This document shows positions 16,802-24,633 of a stretch of 64,000 bases of DNA, in pieces (position 1 is the stretch's first letter; each line of letters begins with the position of its first letter). Under the pieces are notes generated by a model that saw nothing but the letters and a program-made list of their open reading frames with translations, ran no database searches and was not told the DNA's origin. Source of the stretch: JBMYZL01 sp965661765 (lineage in GTDB: Bacteria; Bacteroidota; Bacteroidia; Flavobacteriales_D; Sanyastnellaceae); the NCBI GenBank assembly GCA_965661765.1, contig CBFIFE010000010.1, positions 1 through 64,000 on the forward strand, given 5' to 3'. A program made the translations under genes and the position numbers.

Positions 16802-17610
16802 TCGTCATCGGCGTCGACGAGCTGGCGCTTGCCTTCTGCCAAAGATTCCGGCAGGTATTCAAAAAAGGTATCTCCGCGAAGGCCTAGGCGCAGGCACTCC
16901 AAGGGAATCAAATCATCAGGTCCAATGTTGCCGAGGTTCACATTCGCACCGAACTCTTTGATGAACCAAACTTGTTGCGGCTTCTTCGGCGCTTCCCACA
17001 GAATGTCTTCCAAGGCGACGTTGGCCAGAATTCGGCGAATCAATTGAACGTGGGCCGAGCCATTCGGACGGTAGATGCCGACATTGCCACTTTCACGAGC
17101 CTCAGCAATCACTTTCCAGCTGCCCGCTTCCAATTCGTTTTTCATCATCCGAATCCACTTGTTCGGGCTGATGAGGATGCCGGCCTCTTTGGACCCCACT
17201 TCAGAGAGCACGCGGTGGGTCTTGGATAGCTTTTGGATCCATTCGCACTTTTCGTCATGCGGAATCACCATGGATCCATCGCTCACTTCGAGGCATTCGA
17301 TGCCAAGCTTGTCGATGAACCGGAGGTAGTTGTCCACTTCGCCGCGAATGAAAAAGGCTTCGAAGAGGGTGCCGCCACAATAGACCTCCATTCCGGCCTC
17401 GCGATACAAAGCGACCTTCTCGGCAATCCGATGCGAAATGAGTGAAGTGCCAAACCCGAGTTTCAGCAAATCGACTTTGTCCGCACCGATTTCGATGAGG
17501 TCTTCGGCACCACGCAGGCTGAGCCCCTTGTCCATGACCATGGTGAGGCCATTCGATCGGGGTTTCGATGTGCGTTCTGGGAGATGTTGCAGGGTTGTGT
17601 TCATGTTCAT
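16798..17610 (-). CDS. Phosphosulfolactate synthase family protein (ComA-like)
   Basis: A 270-residue TIM-barrel protein of the phosphosulfolactate synthase family, which adds sulfite to phosphoenolpyruvate in archaeal coenzyme M synthesis; plant HSA32 and Bacillus YitD belong to the same family. Family blocks include GLTMVMDKGLSLRGAEDLIE, DLLKLGFGTSL, VYCGGTLFEAF, CLEVSDGSMVI, EVGSKEAGI and WFIKEFGANVNLGNI. No other coenzyme M gene is in the window, so the substrate here is unknown; a role in sulfonate or sulfonolipid metabolism is only a guess. It is coupled by ATGA overlaps on both sides. Confidence 0.88.
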   Translation of the reverse strand: MNMNTTLQHLPERTSKPRSNGLTMVMDKGLSLRGAEDLIEIGADKVDLLKLGFGTSLISHRIAEKVALYREAGMEVYCGGTLFEAFFIRGEVDNYLRFIDKLGIECLEVSDGSMVIPHDEKCEWIQKLSKTHRVLSEVGSKEAGILISPNKWIRMMKNELEAGSWKVIAEARESGNVGIYRPNGSAHVQLIRRILANVALEDILWEAPKKPQQVWFIKEFGANVNLGNIGPDDLIPLECLRLGLRGDTFFEYLPESLAEGKRQLVDADDE

Positions 17611-19019
17611 GGTTTGAACCGATCATACCGATCCAGAAAGCGCGCATCATTGGCAAGCGCAGGGCAGAGGGAGATCAGGGATTCTGTTTCGTCGTAATGT
17701 TGGATGAGCACTTGTTCCAAAACTTGGAACGCAGCCGCATCTCGTTTCAATTCATAAAGGCTCACCACCTCGTGGATGAGCAGCTGCGCCTCGCGGCGAA
17801 TGTGCGCTCGGGCCTCGGCGATGCAGGTCAGTGCCGCTTCGTGCAGGCCCTGGGCTTGCCAGTTTTCCACCCGCTCGATCCACATGTCGTGGAACCGCGG
17901 GTGGTTGGAAAGGCTCCGGGCAAACAGCGCTTCGGCTGCTTCGTGTTCCCCGAGCTTCTTCAACGTGGTGCCCAGCATCAGCAGATAGTCCTGGTTGCCC
18001 GGATCCAACTCAAGGGCCTGCTCAAAAAACAAGCGCGAAGTGGTGAAATCAGACCGCAAATCCGCGAGCACGCCGAGCCCGACAAAGGCATCGCTGAACT
18101 GGGGGTCCAGATCAAGGCATTCGCGGTAGAACTTCTCGGCCGATTCCAAATCCCCCATCCGTTCGAAGCACTCGCCCATGTAGCAAATCGTGTTCGCCGA
18201 GGCGGGCTCGTGTTCCAGGGATTCTTGGTAGACATTCAAGGCATCACCAAACCGTTCCATCGAAGACAACGCATCGGCTTTCTGCAAATAGGCAGGCCCG
18301 AAAGAGTCTTCAATGGCAATGGCAAAATCATAGGCCTCAATGGCCTCCGGGTAACGGCCGTTCGACTGCAAGGCATTGCCGAGGCTGTACCAAGCAGCAA
18401 AGCTGTACGGCTGTGCGTCCAAAAACTTGCGGTAATAGTCCGCGGCAGCGGCGTAGGCCCCAGTTTGGTCAAAACAAAACGCCAGCTCATAGACGGCTGT
18501 CTCATTTGTTGCGTCTTCCTCCAACGCACTCTTCAGGTAGTGAATCGCCTGGTGCCAATCCCCGAGGTTCTCGTACTCCAGCGCCACTTCGATGTGCATG
18601 TCTCTCCGCAAGTCGCTGTCGCCGTATTCGAGCGCTTTTCGAAAGTGCCGGATGGCGAGCTTGTGCTCTTGCATCTGGCTGTAGATGGACCCCAGGGTGA
18701 CATGGATTTCGTCATTTGTGGGCTCCACTTCGAGGAGTTCCTTGAGGATGGGGACGGCCTTGACATGCTTGCCGTTGTTGGCCAAGATTTGGGCTTTCTT
18801 CAGCTTGAAGGCCAAATGCCCCGGGTAAACGTCCCCCGCGTACTTCAGCACCATTTGCGCGCGGCGCACCTCCCGTTGCTCCAAATAATAACCAATCAGG
18901 TCCTCGAGCTCTTCAACGTCGAAGAACTGGGACGACCCCTCAGCCATCATCGCCTCGAAGCGCTTCACCAGCCCATCGAGGGTTTCATCATTCGGATATG
19001 CGCGTCCGTCCTCGTTCAT
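17607..19019 (-). CDS. Tetratricopeptide repeat protein
   Basis: A 470-residue soluble protein made almost wholly of TPR helix pairs: at least ten repeats, such as EIHVTLGSIYSQMQEHKLAI, AWYSLGNALQSNGRYPEAIE and AFVGLGVLADLRSDFTTSRL. There is no signal peptide, so it probably acts as a cytoplasmic scaffold. It is the first gene of the coupled operon TPR, phosphosulfolactate synthase, rhodanese, DUF368, aroE. A TAGATTTG box 7 bases before the ATG is the only promoter I see for the whole set. Confidence 0.88.
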   Translation of the reverse strand: MNEDGRAYPNDETLDGLVKRFEAMMAEGSSQFFDVEELEDLIGYYLEQREVRRAQMVLKYAGDVYPGHLAFKLKKAQILANNGKHVKAVPILKELLEVEPTNDEIHVTLGSIYSQMQEHKLAIRHFRKALEYGDSDLRRDMHIEVALEYENLGDWHQAIHYLKSALEEDATNETAVYELAFCFDQTGAYAAAADYYRKFLDAQPYSFAAWYSLGNALQSNGRYPEAIEAYDFAIAIEDSFGPAYLQKADALSSMERFGDALNVYQESLEHEPASANTICYMGECFERMGDLESAEKFYRECLDLDPQFSDAFVGLGVLADLRSDFTTSRLFFEQALELDPGNQDYLLMLGTTLKKLGEHEAAEALFARSLSNHPRFHDMWIERVENWQAQGLHEAALTCIAEARAHIRREAQLLIHEVVSLYELKRDAAAFQVLEQVLIQHYDETESLISLCPALANDARFLDRYDRFKP

Positions 19020-19026
19020 TCAACGT

Positions 19027-19034
19027 CAAATCTA
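19027..19034 (-). promoter_or_regulatory. -7 box of the TPR-to-aroE operon
   Basis: TAGATTTG on the minus strand, 7 bases before the ATG at 19019; likely drives all five genes. Confidence 0.65.
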
Positions 19035-19137
19035 AGCATGCAAAGTTCGTGATGGGGAAGCTGGGTTCAACATGTTTTTCACAGAAATGCGGAATTTCTT
19101 CAACCATTTGAACTGCGATGGACAGGGATTCTGGCTC

Positions 19138-19145
19138 TAACTTGC
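19138..19145 (+). promoter_or_regulatory. -7 box of glmM
   Basis: TAACTTGC, 10 bases before the glmM ATG. A GGCCAAATC copy (19147-19155) fills the space between box and start codon. Confidence 0.5.
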
Positions 19146-19155
19146 AGGCCAAATC

Positions 19156-20556
19156 ATGTTGATCGTTTCCATTTCAGGCATCCGCGGCACCATTGGTGGT
19201 CCAGCAGGATCGGGTTTGACACCACCAGACGTGGTGCGTTTTGCGACGGGTTACAGTGCTTGGTTGCGGGAGCAAATGCCAGCAGGCGAGGGACGCAGGC
19301 CCTTGGTGGTCATCGGACGCGATGCGCGGTTGAGCGGGCCGATGGTGCGCGACTTGATTGTCGGCACCCTGACCGCTTGCGGTGTGGATGTCATCGACTG
19401 CGGCCTGAGCACCACCCCCACCGTGGAGTTGGCCGTGCCGGGAGAAGGGGCCGATGGCGGGATCATCCTGACTGCGAGCCACAATCCCAGGCAGTGGAAT
19501 GCCCTCAAATTGTTGAATGCAACGGGCGAGTTTCTCTCTGCGGAATCCGGGGCGCGGGTGTTGGCGCTTGCCGATGCTGCGCCGCCCTATGCTGAGGTGG
19601 ATGATTTGGGCCAAACCACCACGCGGACAGACTGGATTCAACAGCACGTTGCCCATGTCTTGGCCTTGCGACATGCCCAGCCCGATGCCATCCGTTCCCG
19701 CCGCTTCAAGGTCGCAGTCGACGCGGTGAATTCGTCGGGCGGCATCGCCATGCCCATGTTGTTGAAGGCACTCGGCTGCGAGGTCATTCCTGTCCATTGC
19801 GAGCCCACAGGTGATTTCGCGCACAACCCAGAGCCGCTCCCGGCGCACTTGACAGACCTCAGAGAAGCCGTCGTCGATCACGGTTGCGACTTGGGCATCA
19901 GCGTCGACCCGGATGTGGATCGGCTGGCGTTTGTGGATGAGATGGGCGGTTGGTTTGGTGAGGAGTACACCCTCGTCGCGGTCGCCGACTACATCCTCGG
20001 ACGAGAGGGTGGCGGCAACACGGTCAGCAATTTGAGTTCGACTCGGGCGTTGCGCGATGTGACCGAACGCCACGGCGGGGCGTACACGGCCGCTGCCGTC
20101 GGTGAGGTCAACGTCGTTGAGGCCATCCGAAGCACGGCCGCCGTCATCGGTGGCGAGGGCAATGGCGGGGTGATTTACCCGGAATCCCATGCCGGCCGAG
20201 ATGCGCTGGTGGGAACGGCCTTCTTCTTGTCCAAACTTTGCGACTTCGGAGGCACAGTTTCCGCGCTGCGGGCAACCTACCCGAACTACGAAATGTCAAA
20301 GGACAAGCTCGCCCTTCCGGAAACCGGCGTTGACGAGGCATTGGCAGCCCTGCGCGATGCCCACCCGGAGGCCGACATCAACGATGTGGACGGGGTGAAA
20401 TTTGATCTGGCCGAGGGTTGGGTGCACCTTCGCCGCAGCAACACCGAACCCATCATCCGGATCTACGCCGAGGCCGCCTCATCCGACGCGGCAAAAGCCC
20501 TCGGGGACCGCTTCAAGTTGGAATTGCAAGGGCTCTTGCGCGACGCTGGCGTTTGA
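19156..20556 (+). CDS. glmM: Phosphoglucosamine mutase
   Basis: A 466-residue alpha-D-phosphohexomutase that converts glucosamine-6-phosphate to glucosamine-1-phosphate for UDP-GlcNAc synthesis. It starts MLIVSISGIRGTIGG, carries the phosphoserine loop TASHNPRQWNALK (Ser108), the magnesium loop DPDVDRLAFVDE, the sugar loop GEGNGGVIYPE and the phosphate-binding RRSNTEPIIRIYAEA. The length is normal. Related phosphomannomutases share these motifs, so the exact sugar is inferred from similarity to Bacteroidota GlmM. It feeds the same UDP-GlcNAc pool that wecB uses. Confidence 0.92.
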   Translation: MLIVSISGIRGTIGGPAGSGLTPPDVVRFATGYSAWLREQMPAGEGRRPLVVIGRDARLSGPMVRDLIVGTLTACGVDVIDCGLSTTPTVELAVPGEGADGGIILTASHNPRQWNALKLLNATGEFLSAESGARVLALADAAPPYAEVDDLGQTTTRTDWIQQHVAHVLALRHAQPDAIRSRRFKVAVDAVNSSGGIAMPMLLKALGCEVIPVHCEPTGDFAHNPEPLPAHLTDLREAVVDHGCDLGISVDPDVDRLAFVDEMGGWFGEEYTLVAVADYILGREGGGNTVSNLSSTRALRDVTERHGGAYTAAAVGEVNVVEAIRSTAAVIGGEGNGGVIYPESHAGRDALVGTAFFLSKLCDFGGTVSALRATYPNYEMSKDKLALPETGVDEALAALRDAHPEADINDVDGVKFDLAEGWVHLRRSNTEPIIRIYAEAASSDAAKALGDRFKLELQGLLRDAGV

Positions 20557-20613
20557 GGCGGCTGCCTTTTTTGTTTCTTTGCGGTCCTTCTTCGAATCTG
20601 AAACTGGCGCGCA

Positions 20614-21762
20614 ATGAACGTGTACTTGGACAACGCAGCAACCACTCCGGTTGCCAAGGAAGTGGTGGAGGCGATGGTGCCTGTGCTGGCCGATACGTTT
20701 GGCAACCCATCCTCCAGCCACGCTTTTGGTCGCAGAGCCAAGGTGCAGGTGGAACAAGCCCGCCGCCGCATCGCCCGCCACCTCAACACCAGCCCAGCAT
20801 CGATTGTCTTTACTTCGGGCGGCACGGAGGCCGACAATTTGGCCTTGCGCGCGGCCGTCCGTGACCTCGGTTGCACCCGGATCATCACATCGGCCGCCGA
20901 GCACAGCGCCGTCGTCAAAACCGCGGACTCCCTCGCCAGGTCCAATGGTGTTGTCGTCGAACACGTGCGGCATGAGGCGGATGGCGTGTGCGATTTGGCC
21001 CATCTCGAGGAATTGCTGTCGCAGCCCAATGGGGGCAAAACCATCGTCAGCCTGATGCATGCAAACAATGAAGTGGCTGTGGTGCAAGACCTGCAGGCGA
21101 TCGGTGAGATGTGCGGACGACATGATGCCCTGTTTCACAGCGATACGGTGCAGACCATGTGTCATTATGCATTTGATTTGTCAGCTTTGCCGGTTCATTT
21201 CGTCACGTGCGCCGCACACAAATTCCATGGCCCGAAAGGCGTTGGCTTTTTGTATGTGCACAAGGATGTGAAGATTGGAGGCCAAATCGAGGGCGGTGGC
21301 CAAGAGCGTTCCCTCCGTGGGGGGACCGAAAACACCGCAGGCATCGTGGGACTCGCGGCGGCAATGGACTTGGCCTACAAGGACCTCTCGGGCCATCAAC
21401 AGCACGTTCGCGCCATGAAGGCACGAATGGCGAACGGCTTGCGCGACATCTTTCCAGACATCCACTTCAACGGAAACAGTGATCAAGCGGACCGGCTCTA
21501 CACGGTCTTGAATGTCCAGTTTCCACCCCATCCGAAGTCGGGCATGGCGTTGTTTCTCCTCGATTTGGAGGGAATTGCGTGTTCGGGCGGCAGCGCGTGT
21601 TCGTCAGGCGCAACCCTCGGATCCCATGTTCTGCGTGCCCTGAACTTCCACGATCCCAGTCGCGCAAGTGTGCGATTTTCGTTCAGCCGTTACACGACAG
21701 AAGAGGAGGTGGACCAGGCTTTGAGGGCGGTGGCCAAGGTTTTCCAGAGAAACCAGGGGTGA
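20614..21762 (+). CDS. Cysteine desulfurase (IscS/NifS family)
   Basis: A 382-residue PLP enzyme that takes sulfur from cysteine for FeS clusters and tRNA thiolation. Motifs are the N-terminal YLDNAATTPVAKEV, the PLP-lysine site CAAHKFHGPKGVG (about residue 203), GGGQERSLRGGTEN and the catalytic-cysteine loop CSGGSACSSGA. The last codons (NQG and the stop) lie inside the first unit of the 9-bp minisatellite, so the array has reached into the 3' end of the gene. Confidence 0.93.
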   Translation: MNVYLDNAATTPVAKEVVEAMVPVLADTFGNPSSSHAFGRRAKVQVEQARRRIARHLNTSPASIVFTSGGTEADNLALRAAVRDLGCTRIITSAAEHSAVVKTADSLARSNGVVVEHVRHEADGVCDLAHLEELLSQPNGGKTIVSLMHANNEVAVVQDLQAIGEMCGRHDALFHSDTVQTMCHYAFDLSALPVHFVTCAAHKFHGPKGVGFLYVHKDVKIGGQIEGGGQERSLRGGTENTAGIVGLAAAMDLAYKDLSGHQQHVRAMKARMANGLRDIFPDIHFNGNSDQADRLYTVLNVQFPPHPKSGMALFLLDLEGIACSGGSACSSGATLGSHVLRALNFHDPSRASVRFSFSRYTTEEEVDQALRAVAKVFQRNQG

Positions 21763-21860
21763 CCAGGGGTGACCAGGGGGACCAGGGTGACTAGGGGGAC
21801 CAGGGTGACCAGGGAGACTAGGGGGGCGAGGGAGACCAGGGGGGCGAGGGTGGCCAAGGG
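21751..21860. repeat. 9-bp minisatellite array, locus 2
   Basis: About twelve units, mostly 9 bases: GACCAGGGG, GACCAGGGT, GACTAGGGG, GACCAGGGA, GGCGAGGGA, with the first two 10 bases long (GACCAGGGGT). It starts inside the final codons of the cysteine desulfurase gene. The unit order GACCAGGGT, GACCAGGGA, GACTAGGGG, GGC-type closely mirrors locus 1 on the opposite strand. The remaining gap to 22052 holds no convincing gene; a TAGATTCG box lies near 22014. Confidence 0.9.
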
Positions 21861-22052
21861 GGCGCGTCTCGGCGATTGAGGGTTTGGGGTCCGAAATCAT
21901 GAGTTGAAACGCGTTGGGGCCTGGTGCGCCCATCAGCAGGAGACGCCGAAGGCCAAACACGGTTTTGAACGTTCCGCGCGTTGCACCATGTTGATGCCAA
22001 TCTTTCGTAGATTCGTCAGGCCCGTCGGGCTGCAGCCCAGGGCATCGATTGC

Positions 22053-23675
22053 ATGTCGACAAAGCCGATCAACTCCCTGTTCAATTGGTTCATCCGCAGA
22101 CGGATGGCGGACATTGAAGCCACGAGGCGGGCGCCTGTAGAGGCGCAGCGTCAAGTGTTTACCATGCTCTTGCAACAAGGAAAAAGCACCCGGTTTGGGG
22201 CCGAACACGGTTTGCATGATGTCAAGAACTTCCGGGAATTCAAATCCCGCGTGCCCGTGCGCACGTACGACGAGTTCAAACCTTGGATTGAGGCGGCACG
22301 GGCGGGAGAGTCAGATGTGATTTGGCCGGGGAAAATCTCTTGGTTTGCGAAGAGTTCCGGGACAACCAGCGATCGAAGCAAATTCCTTCCCGTCACCGCT
22401 GAGGCGTTGCACAGCTGTCATTACAAAGGGGGCAAGGACTTGCTCGCCATGTACTGCGCTGCGGTTCCCCAAGCCAGGCTTTACGAGGGCAAGCATCTGG
22501 CCTTGGGGGGCTCCTCCGCATTGCACGAGGACGGCTCAGGAGGATACACAGGAGATTTGAGTGCGATCATCATTCGCAACTTGCCAGCTTGGGTGGAGGC
22601 CCGACGCACACCCGGCCGAAAGATCGCTTTGATGGACGATTGGACGGAGAAGGTGGATGCGATGGCTCGAACCACCATGAAGGAGGATGTTCGGAGTTTG
22701 TCGGGTGTTCCGAGTTGGATGCTGGTGATCGGCAAGCGCATTCTCGAACTGTCAGGTGCCGATTCTCTCGGGGAGGTTTGGCCGGATTTGCAATTGTACA
22801 TGCATGGCGGCGTCAGCTTTGGGCCATATCGCCGAAACTTTCAGGAGCTCATCGGTGCGTCCCGTTCGCCGGTGAGTTTCATGGAGAGTTACAACGCTTC
22901 AGAAGGTTTTTTCGGCCTTCAGGACCGCATCGGTGCGGATGACATGCTGCTCATGGCAGATTATGGCATCCATTTCGAGTTTATGCCACGCGAGGAGTGG
23001 GAAGCTGAGGAACCACAGACCCTGGAGTTGCGCGAGCTGGAAGTGGGGGAGTCCTATGCTTTGGTGATTTCCACGAATGCGGGCTTGTGGCGATATGCGC
23101 TTGGGGATGTGGTTCGGATCACAGAAAAGTTCCCTTTCCGGATGCAGGTGGTGGGCCGCACTTCGATGTGCCTGAATGCCTTCGGGGAGGAACTGATGGT
23201 GGGCCAAACCGATCTCGCCATCCGACATGCCTCCGACCTCACTTCATCGAGCATTCGTGACTACACGGTGGCACCCGTCTTCATGTCTACGGAACGGACG
23301 GGCGGCCATGAGTGGGCCATTGAGTTCGACGCGGCACCGCGAGATTTGGTCCAATTCACAGCTGAACTTGATGCCGCGCTCCAACGCCTCAACTCTGACT
23401 ATGCCGCCAAACGCACGGCTGGCCTTGCCATGTCGGCCCCGCGCATCCACATCGTCTCGTCGGGCACTTTTGAGATGTGGCTTCGCGCCCGGGGCAAGGT
23501 CGGCGGTCAGCACAAGGTGCCACGGCTGAGCAACCAACGCACGACCCTCGAAGCCGTCCTCGCCCTGTCCGACTTCGCTCCGCGCCCATCGGCTGCCTCA
23601 CCCGAATTCCGCACGGCCGAGGTTGTTGATAAGACGGCAGGGGCGGGGCGGGTTGGATTTGGTCTGCAGGGGTGA
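22053..23675 (+). CDS. GH3 (auxin-responsive promoter) family acyl-amido synthetase-like protein
   Basis: A 540-residue member of the GH3 family, named after plant enzymes that adenylate carboxylic acids and join them to amino acids; bacterial substrates are mostly unknown. The nucleotide-binding loop AKSSGTTSDRSKFLPVT, the segment ESYNASEGFFGLQD and the late GLWRYALGDVVRI match the family layout. It is cytoplasmic with no signal. It stands alone between a repeat array and a deoxynucleoside kinase gene, so context gives no clue to the acid it uses. Confidence 0.9.
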   Translation: MSTKPINSLFNWFIRRRMADIEATRRAPVEAQRQVFTMLLQQGKSTRFGAEHGLHDVKNFREFKSRVPVRTYDEFKPWIEAARAGESDVIWPGKISWFAKSSGTTSDRSKFLPVTAEALHSCHYKGGKDLLAMYCAAVPQARLYEGKHLALGGSSALHEDGSGGYTGDLSAIIIRNLPAWVEARRTPGRKIALMDDWTEKVDAMARTTMKEDVRSLSGVPSWMLVIGKRILELSGADSLGEVWPDLQLYMHGGVSFGPYRRNFQELIGASRSPVSFMESYNASEGFFGLQDRIGADDMLLMADYGIHFEFMPREEWEAEEPQTLELRELEVGESYALVISTNAGLWRYALGDVVRITEKFPFRMQVVGRTSMCLNAFGEELMVGQTDLAIRHASDLTSSSIRDYTVAPVFMSTERTGGHEWAIEFDAAPRDLVQFTAELDAALQRLNSDYAAKRTAGLAMSAPRIHIVSSGTFEMWLRARGKVGGQHKVPRLSNQRTTLEAVLALSDFAPRPSAASPEFRTAEVVDKTAGAGRVGFGLQG

Positions 23676-23709
23676 AAACCCCTAATTTCACCCCCTCAAG
23701 CTCGGAAAC

Positions 23710-24327
23710 ATGCACATTGCCATCGCAGGAAACATCGGTTCAGGAAAAACGACGCTCACCACGCTCTTGGCGAAGCATTACCGCTACACGCCTCATTTTG
23801 AGCAAGTCGATGACAATCCTTACCTGAACGATTTTTACAAGGACATGCAGCGATGGTCCTTCAATCTCCAGGTCTTCTTCTTGCGCTCGAGATTCGCGCA
23901 GATTGCGGATCTTCAGCAATCAGGCCAAAAGGTGGTGCAAGACCGCACCATTTACGAGGACGCCCACATTTTCGCGCCCAACCTTCATGCGATGGGGCTG
24001 ATGACCACTCGGGATTTCGACAATTACCAGGCACTTTTCGAGTTGATGGAACAATTCATCTCGGCTCCAGATTTGTTGATTTACCTCAGAGCAGGGGTCC
24101 CAAAGCTCGTGGAGAACATCCAGCGCCGGGGTCGGGAATACGAGGAAGCCATTCGTTTGGACTATCTCAATCGCTTGAATGAGCGGTACGAGGCTTGGAT
24201 CAGCACCTACGACAAAGGCAAGCTCCTCATCATTGACATTGACGACAACCGCTTCCACGAATCTCAGGAGGATTTGGGCCGCATCATTGAGAGCATCGAC
24301 GGCCAAATCCACAGTCTGTTCGACTAA
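23710..24327 (+). CDS. Deoxynucleoside kinase
   Basis: A 205-residue P-loop kinase that phosphorylates deoxynucleosides for dNTP salvage. It has the Walker A loop GNIGSGKTT (residues 7-15), the substrate motif VVQDRTIYEDAHIFA with the conserved D-R-x-x-x-E-D pattern, and the lid region ENIQRRGREYE. The length fits the dCK/dGK-type bacterial family; which deoxynucleoside it prefers cannot be read from sequence. The stop is followed within a few bases by minisatellite locus 3. Confidence 0.92.
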   Translation: MHIAIAGNIGSGKTTLTTLLAKHYRYTPHFEQVDDNPYLNDFYKDMQRWSFNLQVFFLRSRFAQIADLQQSGQKVVQDRTIYEDAHIFAPNLHAMGLMTTRDFDNYQALFELMEQFISAPDLLIYLRAGVPKLVENIQRRGREYEEAIRLDYLNRLNERYEAWISTYDKGKLLIIDIDDNRFHESQEDLGRIIESIDGQIHSLFD

Positions 24328-24330
24328 CGA

Positions 24331-24418
24331 AACAACCAAGGAACCAGGGTGACCAGGTTGACCAGGGAACCAGGTTGACCAAGGAACCGGAGAACCGGGG
24401 CAACCAGTGCAACCAGGA
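24331..24418. repeat. Diverged 9-bp minisatellite array, locus 3
   Basis: About ten degenerate units based on ACCAGGTTG and ACCAGGGTG (with ACCAAGGA and ACCGGGG forms) directly after the deoxynucleoside kinase stop. It is recognisably the same family as loci 1 and 2, but more decayed, and lies between two convergent genes. Confidence 0.75.
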
Positions 24419-24499
24419 TGCGTAGGTGAAGACATCTCGCAGTCCGCTCTCTCGTTCTTCTCGAATTCTGCACGTCTTCTGCGCGGCATGAAAAACAAA

Positions 24500-24561
24500 G
24501 AGGGAATCGGTAGGGAAGGGGTGAGGCGAACCTCGCCATTTTCCTTCCTATCGATTCCCTC
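24500..24561 (-). terminator. Long hairpin between dNK and hppA
   Basis: GAGGGAATCGGTAGGGAAGG (24500-24519) pairs with CCTTCCTATCGATTCCCTC (24543-24561) with one mismatch and one bulge; inside it GGTGAGG-CGAA-CCTCGCC (24520-24537) forms a further stem. On the minus strand it is followed by CTTTGTTTTTC, so it fits a terminator for hppA, and it may stop both convergent genes. A pyrimidine-rich run (24590-24630) separates it from hppA. Confidence 0.65.
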
Positions 24562-24633
24562 TCAGCGCAGTAAGCCGGACCGAGGACCCGCCTCCCTCCT
24601 CTTTCCTCTCTCCTCTCTCCTCTCTTCGTTCTC

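Noticed and set aside
17568..19052. 494-codon plus-strand open frame
   Set aside because: Antisense to the clear TPR gene; its composition mirrors the complement of TPR codons.
20556..20572. Terminator after glmM (AGGC/GCCT with T run)
   Set aside because: Only a 4-bp stem, overlapping the stop codon; too weak to call.
21604..22062. Minus-strand open frame across minisatellite locus 2
   Set aside because: Mostly repeat translation. A short stretch (LLLMGAPGPNAFQLMISD) looks protein-like but has no start signal or family match that I can name.
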